A stretch of 64,000 nucleotides of DNA, from positions 1,639,501 through 1,703,500 of the forward strand of contig JACVYH010000002.1 of NCBI GenBank assembly GCA_014964245.1, given 5' to 3'. Below are positions 22,540 to 34,500 of the stretch, piece after piece; position 1 is the first letter of the stretch, and the number at the start of each line of letters is the position of its first letter. This DNA is from Nannizziopsis barbatae (taxonomy: Eukaryota; Ascomycota; Eurotiomycetes; Onygenales; Nannizziopsiaceae). Position numbers and translations under genes: made by a program. Below the pieces are notes generated by a model. The model saw only the letters and a program-made list of their open reading frames with translations. It was not told the DNA's origin and made no database searches.

Positions 22540-25500
22540 TCAGAGTTTTGAAGATTTGCCGGGGAGAAGCTCTACGCCGGCACCAGCAATGGCTGGCTTA
22601 CCAGTCTCGACCACTGTGGTCTGGAAGATGACGGTATTACCCTCCTTCCACATTTCGGTCTTGAGGGTCTGTCCAGGAAGCACAACACCGGCGAATCGGA
22701 CTTTGATGCTCTTGAAAGCGCCGAATGTATTGAAAACGTGCTTGCCGGAAATACCCATAGAGCATAGGCCGTGAAGGATGGGAGTTTTGAAGCCACCGAC
22801 TTTGCTGAACTCTGGGTCAATGTGCAGAGGATTTCGGTCACCGTTGAGGCGGTAAAGAGCGGCCTGATCTTCGTTGGTCTTTTCTTCAACGACGGCATCA
22901 GGCTTGCGTGTAGGAGGTTTATAAGCAGCGACAGCACCAGCAGGACGGCGAGCAGTGGGCTTGCTAGAGCCACCGAAGCCTCCACTTCCTCGGATAAACA
23001 TGGTAGACTCATTGTAGAAAAGTTCCTCGCCGCTTTGGGCATCTTTGGTCACATAGCCGTTAGTGACAATAGCGGCGCTGCCTTTATCAATGACGTCGAT
23101 GAGTTTAGGATAGGAGACAGTATTGGCAGCAGTTGGGATGGGGAATTTCCTGATCTCCAAGTATTGTTCGCCGTGGAGAAGCATCATAGGGGAGAAGTTG
23201 GCGACGATGGCGCCCATATCCCAAGGGATGTCTGCGCTGAACCAAGGGATGACTCCAAAGGTTGGAAGTGCCTGGAAGTTCTCATCATTCTCGAACACGA
23301 GAGGCAATTGCGTCCGCTTGGCACCAAGACTGACGTTGTAAAGAATGACATCTCGGTCGGTGTAGTTGTATGGTGATCCCTCTGCCTTCATCTCCTTAGC
23401 CTCGGCAATTGCCTTCAGAATCTCTTGGCCCTCGCCGGCTTCCTCTTTCTTCGAGCCGCCACTGGTGTTGTTCATGTTTTCCATAATACTTTGTGCTCCT
23501 GCGGCGCTATCTTCAGGGTGATCTGCGCGGCCATCGTCGAAATTGGTGATCTTGGCCCACTGAGATGCAACGGCCTCGGGAGTTAGCTGGACATCAATTG
23601 GGAAGCCATGGCCTCCGGATCGTTGCCATCTGGTTTTACCAAACCAGCCACTGCCACATTCGAACAAACCCTTTGTAGCTGGCTCAGGCACCATGTCAGA
23701 GCAAAGGAGCACAACAAGTGGAGCAACTTGGTCTGGCTTGAGGGCTTGGACAACCTCCTCAGGCATGACAGTTGCAGTCATTGCAGTACCGGCATTTGGT
23801 GCAATGGTATTAACGAAAATGTTATATTTGGCGCCTTCGAGGGCCAATGCTCGGGAGAAACCAAGGATACCCAATTTCTACGATCGTTAGTGACAAGATG
23901 TCTTGGGCCACGGATTCAAACTTACAGCAGCTGCATAATTAGCCTGGCCAAAATTGCCGTAGATACCACTGGTGCTAGTGGTATTGACAATTCGTCCATA
24001 CTTCTGCTTCAGCATGTATGGCCAAGCAGCCTTGGTGACACTGTAGGTACCGCGAAGATGGGTATTCACGACGGAGTTCCACAACTTGTCATCCATGTTA
24101 GAGAAGGCCTTGTCCCTGAGGATACCAGCGTTGTTGACAAGAATGTCAATGCGGCCAAAAGCATCAATGGCTGGCTTAACGACGGCCGCGCCATCCTCAA
24201 CAGATGCCTTGGAGCCAACGGCTTTTCCTCCCATCTTTTTAATCTCCTGGACAACGGGCTCTGGATCAGCCAGGTCATTGACGACGACAGAAGCACCGAG
24301 TTTGGCGAAAAGAAGACAGTATACGCGACCAAGCCTACACATTTGATTAGAAAATCGTCGCGGAAAAATTTCGGGTAAAGATAACCTACCCATTTCCACC
24401 ACCGGTGACCAACGCAACCTTTCCAGTGAAATCGGGTTGCTTTGTAGAGGGGCTGGGTGGAAGGTTCATCCCGGCCTGAAGTAAGTCCATAAAGTCGTTT
24501 GGACCAGTTGGATGGCTTGGTTTAGAGAAATCATTGACATCGTCCCATTTGGCGAGAAGTGCGCCAGGCGTCAGTGATTGGTCTGGTTTCAAAAGAGCAC
24601 CTTTCGAACGCTCCCAGCGCAGCTTAGCAACATGTCCCGCTCCAGCTTCAAAAATTGATCCGGTCTCTTTCGATTGAGAGTGGACAAGAACAGCGACCAG
24701 AGGAACAACCCATTCCGGGCCAAGCTTCTCCAAAACCTCGGGTGGCATGACGGTTTCGGTCATACGGCTAGCGGCTTTGCAATCGGTCAAAAATTGTGGT
24801 ATGCAAGAAGTTTTGGGCTGTTGGACTCACCAATTGGAGCAATGACGTTGCAAAGAATGTTGTATTTGATACCTTCCTTGGCCAAAGTTTCGGTGAAACC
24901 AACCATTGCCAATTTGGCGGCTAATGATCTTAGCTGGAGTACTCATTCAAAAGAAGGGTGTTACATACCAGAGTAGTTCGTCTGTCCGAAGTTACCGAAC
25001 AAACCGGCGGCTGAAGCAGTGTTAATGACTCGGCCAAACTTTTGCTTTCTGAAATATGGCCATGCAGCTCGCGCGCACTACGAATTGAGTTAGTAACGAG
25101 CTTTCGTCTGATCTACTTGAAAGTTGAAGCTCTGTACCTTATATGCACCGTAGACGTGCACGGTGTTGATGAGATCCCAATCTTGATCCTTCATGTTCTT
25201 AAAGCTGACGTCTCGGAGAATGCCAGCATTGTTGATAAGAATATCGATACGACCGAAATTTTGAATGGCGGTGTCAATGATCTTATCTCCGTACTCGACA
25301 CTATCGTAGTTGGCCACGGCCTTTCCGCCCTTGGATCTGATCTCGTCGACGACAACATCTGCGGCCTAAAAGTTTTGTGTCAGCTTATCGGACTGATGTG
25401 ACGGAACTTGGTGCCTATATTCTTATACTGACCCTTGATGATTTACCTTCTCCGGTATGTGAAGCACCCAAATCATTGACCACGACATTGGCACCTCGGG

Positions 25501-25588
25501 AGCCAAAGAAGATAGCATAGGCCTTTCCTAGGCCGCCACCAGCACCAGTGACAACCACGGTCTGCCCATCGTAGCGTAATTCCGACAT
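22540..25588 (-). CDS. FOX2: Peroxisomal multifunctional beta-oxidation protein (FOX2)
   Basis: Predicted 904-aa enzyme with 2-enoyl-CoA hydratase 2 and (3R)-hydroxyacyl-CoA dehydrogenase activities, the second and third steps of peroxisomal fatty acid beta-oxidation. Seven exons: 25433-25588, 25138-25365, 24969-25077, 24831-24920, 24390-24774, 23926-24334, 22540-23877. There are two tandem short-chain dehydrogenase domains. The first has TGAGGGLG, NNAG and YSAAK (Tyr/Lys restored across an intron). The second has TGGGNGLG, NNAG and YAAAK. A MaoC hot-dog domain follows, with the hydratase 2 signature NGDRNPLHID near residue 800. The protein ends SKL, a type 1 peroxisomal targeting signal. Length and order match fungal FOX2. 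The ATG at 25588 begins MSELRYDGQTVVVTG, as expected for the family. All active-site residues seen are intact. Confidence 0.96.
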
Positions 25589-27780
25589 AGTGTGAGTAAA
25601 AAAACGGATATGCAAATACGCAATGAGAGAAAGGGCAGTTTGAAAAGTGATTTTGAATGAGGATTAAAATGGGGGAAGAGAAAAAAGATAGCAAGTCATC
25701 AGGATGAGAATGAACTCGGCTGGTGTGACCAGATGCAGTTGGAGGTAGTTGGACCTCGGCTGATCGTGGAAGAAGCTTCGTCTGGGGTTGACATGGGCGC
25801 GACCTTGGTTTCGGTTCACCGAGGAGGTCCGGCGATGGGCCGCGAAGCCACCGGCAATGGGAGGGTGGACGAATGGTTTTGATTGGTTGCTTTTGCGGAA
25901 GGTTTCGCATTTCTCGCGGTTTCAATTGGCTCTTGCTCAATAAGTGTGGGGCGGACATGTGATCATTGTGTCTTGGCACAGATCATGTGAAAAGGGGAGG
26001 ACAAGTCAGCATGACTTCATCGGGGTTGGGGGAAAAATTCGCCCGTGTTTCTCGCGATGAGCGGCAACGAGCATCTACTGGTGGGACTACAGAGTAGTTG
26101 CCGCCTAGTAGCAATAAGGAACTTGCGAGCAGCTTTAGAATTTCTTATTAATAATAATAATTGAAATGAAACTCATGCTGCTAAGTCTAGAAAAGATTTA
26201 TTAGCCCCACTAGTCTCACGTGATAGCCTCGGCACGGAGAAAAGATATTACGTAGAAGATGGCGGCAAAACAATATTCCGGTACGAACTTTAAGGAGCGG
26301 CTCCCAAGGGCTCCATTTCAAAAAGTCTCAAGCTCGAGAAGATTGGACGCAGACCATCTGGAGACGGCATACGGAGTAGAGCAAAACGGAGTCGAAGGCT
26401 CTCAGGCGCTTATGTTTCTCGCTTCACTCAAAAATTTTCACATATTCAGCAGCTGGCGAGTTAGCACGGCGAACAAACAAAACCTGCGCAATGATCCCTC
26501 CCATCAACCCAACCTGCTCTACGGAGTAAACCTGCAGAAGATCCGCTTCAACCTCCACACTCTGGAACGGCTAGGTGCAACTGTAAGAAGCTGATCTCAT
26601 GGTAGATTCGATTCCACCTTTTCATTGCGAGTCGTGAATATTCGAGTCGTATCGCACAGATCCCTCCTCGACAGCGGTTCCATTCTATTCCGTCTCCTGG
26701 TGAAGATTTCCAGCAGTATGCTCTTCGCTCCCCAATACGCACCGGCAAAGACACTATGCCGAATATTTTCGCCTCTCGCATCTATACAGGAAATCCGCTG
26801 CATTTTTACCCTCAGTCACAACTGACAATACTATCGTAGCGTTCACCGAGGCAAGCGATTGTCGGATCGATGGCATGCTTGTGAGGCAATATTAGCGGAT
26901 GCTATCCCTAATATTACAAGTATAAGTGTGTCAAGCTGAAGTATTCAATTTTCTGCGAACCTTAAGAAAGCTAATTGATACCCATAACATTCACTCACAT
27001 CCTTACTTCTCACGGTGGCTTTCGAACTCCGTTGGAGAAGTATATGTCTGTAACTTACCGGCCGAATACACTTGGTGCTTATGAAAATGAACCACGGAGC
27101 TTCTCATATGCTGCTTATACTTGCTCTTTGAAGCAAATTATGTGATTCTGGGATATGTATACACTGGTTCTGGCTATATTAAATCAGCACTGGGTGCTTT
27201 ATTGTCTATTCCTGGAGACGATCGAGGAGAAAACTTATTTGAAGAATGAAACTTGCATGCCCTTGCTTACTGCTTGAGCATCTACTCTTACTCTTGAAAG
27301 GGCTAGAGTATATGTATGGATCTGAAGAGTAATCTAGCTAGGCATGTTTGCCTTTCCACCATATTGTGTATATTCCTTGGGGCTAGAAAACCAAGTAGTA
27401 ACCAATGATATACTACATCAGTTCCTGGAAGAGATTATTGTCTAGGACTTTACTGTATATTCTGCTCTTCATATAGAAAAACAATACCACCAAAACACTG
27501 AATGATTGATATTACTATCAGGTTTTCCAGGAGCTGCTATCATGACTCTTAGTGGGTGGTGCTATCTTGTGAATGATAGTTCACAAAACCATTGATAGAA
27601 TCATAACTTTTCTGCTGATCTCCAAAGGACTAGGAGAGAAGCTTCTGGCTGTAAACCAATTTCCTGGATCACTTACGTCATTCTCCGGCTCATTCACGGT
27701 GGCTCCAACCTTAGTGATGTTTTTTACCCACCTTGCCCTGGCTTGTGATCTCACCTATCAGCATCTTGACTAGTGACTTA
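25589..27780. other. Intergenic, possible short unassigned frame
   Basis: FOX2 promoter side, then a gap up to the transposon. Two TACGGAGTA copies at 26370-26378 and 26520-26528. A plus-strand open frame at about 26600-26840 (containing TGKDTMPNIFASRIYTGN) looks mildly protein-like, but I cannot place its start or family. The right third (27,000-27,780) shows nothing recognisable. GC falls sharply after 27,780. Confidence 0.4.
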
Positions 27781-27833
27781 CAGTCATTTTCAAAAATATT
27801 GCAAAAGCAGCCAAATTCACAACTTTGGCCAGA
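27781..27833 (+). repeat. Left terminal inverted repeat of the DNA element
   Basis: 53 bp reverse-complementary to 56453-56505 with six differences, all transitions. Five are G-to-A changes that remove a CpG still present in the right copy. The sixth is a C-to-T in a CC next to one of those sites. Confidence 0.9.
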
Positions 27834-30399
27834 CCCCTCCCCCCCAAAGGGTTTCCCAACAAAAAATTCAAATTGCTCCCAACATAAAAAATTACTATTT
27901 GTTATATTTATTAGCAAATATACAGTAAATATGTTTTAAAAATACATCTTAAATCTGAATAATGCTGATTAAATTATTAAACTTTAATACTTATCTAATT
28001 ATTAAACTTCTTTATTAAAATAATATGTTAAAAAAGATAATCTGAATAGTTAACTATTATATTATAATGATTTATTAAATTACTCACATGAATAAATTCT
28101 TTCAGACTTCTAGAGCATCTTCAAATTCTTGAGAAAAATCTAGTAAGCTTAATTAAGAAATCTTAAATAAATTAGAAGATTTCTTTACTAAGTATTTAAT
28201 TTTTTTTCTTAATAAAATAATAGCATTCATTCTAAAAGAATACAGCATGAAAATCAGCATTCTAATACTATTTGAAGTTATAAAAAAGCTTAATTTAATT
28301 TATAAGCAGATAAGAAATTCTTTTTTTTTTCTAGATTATATTTTAATTATCTATCTTGCTTATAAATTAGCAAAATTATTATTTAATAAAATAAGAAATT
28401 ATAATTAAACTAGCAGGTTTAACTAGCTTAGTAATAGTTTAATTAACTTATCTTTATTAATGAAAGTATTATAAATGAATATACTATTAATAAATAATAT
28501 AATTAATTTTCTAGAAAATTTTTTTATTATATACAGACTTCTTGCAGATACTTTAAATAATAAAATATTTTTTTAATAATTAATTTAAATAATTATATTA
28601 TAATAAATATCTTTTATAAATTATACATCTAAGAAATTTATTAAATTTATTAAATTTTATATTTTTTTTTAATATATTTATAATTATTTAATTCTAGTAA
28701 TAAATAATTATAATATTTATAAATTAGTAAAGTTAAGAAATGTATAATTTTATATAAAGAAACAGAAATTAAGATTACTTTTTTATCATTTTATTTATCT
28801 GATTTTAACTTAATTAAGCAGTTATTTTACTTATTAAAAACATGAATTTAAAGAAATAAAAATCTAGTAAATAATAATAAGTTTATTAAAGATTTTAAGA
28901 TTTTTTTATATCATGCAGTTAATTAATTTATAAAGAAAAAGATTAAAAGAATGCAAGAAATTTTTATTAAAATTTAAGCATTAAATAAAATAATTTCATT
29001 TAAAAATTTATAAAGTAAATTTCATATAAATTATATAGTAAATTTTGTATAAATTATAAAGTAAATTTCATATAAATTATAAAGCAAATTTCATATAAAT
29101 TATATAGCAAATTTCATATAAATTATATAATAAATTTTATAATAAATTCATTTTAAATTATATAACAAATTCATTCTGATTTATATAATAAATTTACTTG
29201 CAAATTATTCTAATTTACTAGTCTGTATTTACTTATTTTCTGCAACTAGCTAGAAATTAAAAATTCAGAAAATTCTACTTTATTAGAATTTATTATAAGA
29301 ATAAATATTAACTTTTTACTTATTCTTACTTGTTTATTCATTTTTATCTAAGCAGCTCATGTAAAAACATATCATATTTTATTTTTAATTACATTTTAAA
29401 TTACATTATAAATACTTATTTTTATGCTTAATTTATTAATTTACTTAAGCTAAAATTTATAAAGCTAATTAAATTTATATTACTTTTTAAAAAAAGCATT
29501 TCTAATTTCTGTTAATTTTTTTTTTATTCTAATTACTTTTTAATTAATCATGTAAAGAATTAAATAAATATCATGTTATTATTATTCTTATATTAAAAAA
29601 CAGAACTGCTTATTTATAGCTTAATTTCTTATATAAATAATATAAATAAAAATTATAATAAGTTTTTAAATATAAGTTATAAGTATATAATTATTAGTAT
29701 TATTATTATTATTATTAAAGATTTAAAATTATATTTATATATATTATGATGAATAGCTTTAGAATAAATTAAGAAAAAAATTAAGAAAGATATTATTTGC
29801 AAAATTACTTATAAAATCATTTAAGAAGAAATTATCTGAAAAATTATCTAAGAAATTACTTAAAGCATAATATAAGATAATATATAAGAAAAAAAAGAAT
29901 AAAATAATATATTTAAATAATTTATATTCTTTACTAAATGATTAAGAAGAATTACCTGCACTAAATTCTAATCTGAATTTTTTAAGATTAAAGTATGAGC
30001 TTAAACAGTTATAAAAACTAGTATTTAAGAATTTATATTCAGATTTTATATTATATTTTATACTAATTTTATTATAGTAAATTTTCTTTTTTTTTTCTAT
30101 AAAAATCATATCTTTATAAGTTTTCTTAAAAAATTAATAGTAGTAATTTTTTTTATATGAATTTAATTTACTTAAATTATTAAATGTAAAAATAAGATAA
30201 GAATATACATATTTTTTATATAATAAATTTAATATACTTCTTGCTTATAATTACTGCATGAAGCATATATATATTTATAATTCTTTATAATATTTATTAA
30301 AAAATTAGTAAGAGACTGTTTTTTAATTATATTTAAATTTATTAGCTAATGATTTATTATTATAATATGCTTTTTTTTTATAAATTCTGAAACTACTGT
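27834..30399. other. AT-rich left interior of the DNA element
   Basis: Strongly AT-rich, with almost no CG. No open frame or domain is recognised. It contains a 23-bp tandem array at about 29017-29190. The last five bases (30395-30399, ACTGT) are the left target duplication of gypsy element B. Confidence 0.6.
29017..29190. repeat. 23-bp AT-rich tandem array
   Basis: Units beginning AAATTTCATATAAATTAT repeat every 23 bp at about 29017, 29040, 29063, 29086 and 29109, then degenerate. Five clear units and one or two decayed ones. Confidence 0.75.
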
Positions 30400-30812
30400 T
30401 GTAGTGAGAAGATGTGTCCACTATTATTATAGCACTAATAGAATAATCTAAGCATTAATTGAATATTTTAATGCAGTAATTACAGGCAATAACATGTAAG
30501 ATAAGATTAGAAAATATTAGAAAAATATAATACTTAATAAGAAAAGAATTCACATTATTTAAATGCATTAAGAAGTATATAAAGACTAGTAATTAATCTG
30601 AATATGCATGTTTAACAATTATTTTACACATAGCTTATTAATTAAGTTATTTTATAAATATGTCTTATTATTAGAAACTAATCATGATTATTAATTAATT
30701 ATTATTATTATTATTATTCTTAATATTTCTAGCATATAAAGATTAGATACTTGCTATTATTATTTTCTTATTATTTTTAGATTATTAATTTATTCTATTA
30801 TTTTATTTTATT
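30400..30812 (+). repeat. 5' LTR of gypsy B, first part
   Basis: Starts TGTAGTGAGAAGATG directly after the duplication ACTGT. It is homologous to the first 413 bp of the 3' LTR (from 54839) and to the reverse complement of both LTRs of element A. It is cut by the insertion of element A; the remainder is at 42639-42937. TTATT at 30808-30812 is the left target duplication of A. Confidence 0.87.
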
Positions 30813-31526
30813 AAGATGGGGAAAGTGAAATGCCTAGCTGAAATAAGTAATAGCAAAATAGAAAGTATGTCTGCTGATAGCTATGAAGCTTAAGATATGT
30901 AATCAGTAAATATAAAACATATAATGCATGATTAATATGTGTGAAATAAAATAAAAATGTGTGATAATAGTTAAATAATGCTAGATTAACAGTATCAAAC
31001 AGTGACAGATAGTATAGAAATATGTGAATCAGAAGAAAAAGATAAAAAAGAATGATTTATATAATTATACTAATCTAGAAACTATGTATAATGCTAAAAC
31101 ATGCATAAAGTAGTAGAATAAAATAATAGAATAAATTAATAATTTAAAGAATGACAAGAAAACAATAATAACAAGTGTCTAATTTTTATATGCTAGAGAT
31201 ATCAAGAATAATAATAATAATAATAATTAATTAATAATCATAACTAGTTTCTAATAATAAGACTTATTTCTAGAATAATTTAATTAATAAGCTATGTGTA
31301 GAATGATTATTAAACATGTGTATTTAGGCTAATTATTAGTTTTTATATACTTCTTAATGCATTTAAATGATATGAATTCTTTTTTCTTAGAATATTATCT
31401 TTTTCTAATATTTTCTAATCTTATTTTACATGTTATTACTTATAATTACTGCATATGAAATGTTTAATTAATATCTAGATTATTTTATTAGTATTCTAAT
31501 AATAATAAATGCATCTTCTTATTATA
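30813..31526 (-). repeat. 3' LTR of gypsy A
   Basis: 714 bp, a direct repeat of 41920-42633. The outer end reads AAGATGGGGAAAGTG on the plus strand, so the sense strand ends in CATCTT. The copies differ mainly by A/G and C/T changes. Confidence 0.88.
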
Positions 31527-34500
31527 TCTTGATTATTTTCTATTAATGTTATTTTCTAACATTAATAAAAATAAAAATAAAACTAACTAAATATGTAATA
31601 AATCTTTAAAAATTTGTAAAAATAACATGTAACTTATCATGTGAAATATCAAAAATAACTACATATTATAAAACTTATAATAAAAATATAATAATTAACT
31701 TAATCAGATAAATTAAATACTTTATAAGATAGCAGAATATTAATTAATAATTACTATAACAGAATAGCTATTTTTATTTATGTTCATGTTTATTTTAATT
31801 CTGATTAGAAAAGATTCTGATTAAGAGCTTTATAATCTGAAAACTTTCATTTCTTTATTTATTTTCAAGAATTTCTTTCTTCACACATGCTTTTTTCATA
31901 CTCTTATCTCTGTTTTTTTATTATTTTATCTTAATTACACTCTTATTTTTTTTATTTATTACTTTTATTCTTTTATTCATTTCTTTATTCTTTTCATAAA
32001 CTTTAAAGATAGCATTTTTTATTATCTCTATTACATCTGATATGTTAAATAACAGTTTCTGAAATAGAAATATTTGCTAATACTTATCTCAGATTTAAAG
32101 ATCTCATGTTTTTCTAAGTATTTATCTTGTAAATATCTTATTTCTTCTCTAGTTTTTACTTATACTGATAAGTTTTTTTAGTAATATTTTTATAAAGATT
32201 AGTTTTTAATAAGATTTTCTTTCTGACATGTTTTAATGTTAGTATCTAAAAAAATTACTCTTATTTTTAAAGTTCAGCTATCTTTTATTTAGAATATTAT
32301 ATCTAACTTTATAATTTTTATTAAAGATACTAATTTTATTATTTTTAACAGTTTCAGTAATTATCTAAAAACTGCTAATATTAACTTAATTATATTCTAT
32401 AAAAATTCTAAGCATTCTAGCTGTTTTTTTTTCTCTGAGTTTATTAATATTTTTTAAGTTCTTGCTAATATTAATTATATGCTATTTTTCTCTTTGTAGT
32501 TTCTTCTTAATTTTTCATTTTTAACTAATATATTCTAGATTCTTATTTAAATTCTGAAGTTAAGATTACTGAACTTCAGCTTGTTTTTTATTTTGATAAC
32601 TTTATAACTTCTTACATGATTTTCTTTAAATTATCTATGCAGAATAAAAGTTACATAGAATTAGCAGTGCTTTTAATGAAGTGTTTACTTCACTAAAAAT
32701 TAAAGAATGAACTTTCTAAACATGATGATTTCAAGAACTTGTTTAATTTTCATCAAAGTTCTGCTTTAATTCTTCAGACTTGTAAAATTATTTTTATTCT
32801 TTCTTGCATTAAATATAATAATATGAACAGATTATTTATAGAATGTGTTATAATTTTAAATAATATTAATAACTTTCTTCATAGTTCATATGCTAACTGC
32901 ATATGAAGCAGTCATCTTAATACTTGTTCACTGCATATATATTTTCTTTTACTTATTTCTTATTATTTTTTCATGTTTAATAATGTTTCTAGATAAACAT
33001 TCTAAGCTTATTATTAAATTTTTTATTTCTAAATACTTTCTAAATATTCTGAATACTCTGAGCTTTTTTTTAGATCTCAGTATGATTAATTTATCCTGTT
33101 CTCTCTGTTTTAATATCTCTGCTAATAAAAATATCTTTATTAATGTTTTTAATAATGCTATTCTCTTCTCTTCATACAGATACTATTATCTATTCTTATC
33201 TGTAAACATGTCTTTAGTTAAAATTAACATTATTCTTAATAAATGCAATCATGTTCATGCTTATTTCTGTAATATTATTAATTTAAATAATGTATTTAAT
33301 GTTTAGTTTACTAACATTCTTTTCTAAGTTTTTTTCTTATCTTGTTTTATTTCTAGATAATTTAGCTTTAATAATTATTAATGAAATGTTCTTTCTTCTT
33401 TATTTTTTATTTATTATTACTAACTTTATATTCATGATACATGATTATAATTTATGCTAATAAATTATTATTTATAGAAGTTTTCACTCTTCTTAAGTCT
33501 TAGTTTATTATTATTTTAATTATGCTTTATTTTCATGCTTATCAGCTTAATTCTGACTTTTTTTTTTTTCATAATAATCATTTGTTTCTTTTCATGTTTG
33601 CTTCTTCTTATTTTTTTATTATCTGATTATTTCTAACTTGCATAATTTCTGATTATTTATTCTGATTTTTTAAAATAAAGCTTAAATTTAACATTTCTTT
33701 TTCTTCTGATTTTTATTTCAAGCTATCTTCTTTTTTAAATGCTTTTAATAGGAAAATGCTCTTTATTACTTCTCCTGAAGTCATTAACATTTCTTTTTTT
33801 TCTTTTTTTTTTCTAATGTTTTAAGTTCTTCTTCTTCTTTAAATGCTTTTAATGTTAAATTTAACTCTAGTTTTCATTCTAATATTCTAAGTATGTTTTT
33901 AAGTTTTTATTATGTTTCATATGTTATTTCTGACTTAATTATTACTTAGCACATATAAATCTTAACTATTCTCTTTTATTATTTCTGTTTCATTCTGGCT
34001 ATAAGTATAATTATTTTATAAAGTAATACTATTTATTTTTAAGTTTAATAATTTAATATGCAGATCATTCTGAACATTATTATATAATAATTATAAATAT
34101 TAATTAATTCTTTTAATTATATGATCTGCTTCATGAGATCTCTTATATTTCTTTTAAATTAATTCATGAGTCTGTTTTTATAATGTTTTATTACTTGATA
34201 TTAATGTTTTCTCATGCAGGTTTACTTCTATCTCATGATCTGTAATATACTGAAAATCTTTTTTATGTTAAGAAATTTGATATTTTTATAAATTTTTAAA
34301 CCTTTTACATTCTCTTAAACTTTCTTATCTATGAACTGAATTTACTTTAAATTTGCTATTTTCTAGATTAATTTTTCATTAAAATAGACTTTCATTCTTT
34401 TCCTGCAAGTAATTAACATGCATGTTTATTATTTATTCTCTAGTTACATGATGTTATTTCAGATATTTCTTGTTCTTATTATTCTGAAAGCTTTTTCTCA

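Noticed and set aside
26259..26594. 111-codon plus-strand frame starting with ATG near the FOX2 promoter
   Set aside because: No recognisable domain, and it contains two copies of the dispersed 9-mer that otherwise occur only in non-coding DNA.
26600..26840. Short plus-strand frame containing TGKDTMPNIFASRIYTGN
   Set aside because: Looks protein-like, but I could not find a start, a splice partner or a family, so it is not called as a gene.
32890..33306. 138-codon hydrophobic frame in the AT-rich block
   Set aside because: Phe/Leu/Ile/Asn-rich composition is the by-product of extreme AT content in the antisense strand of gypsy element A.
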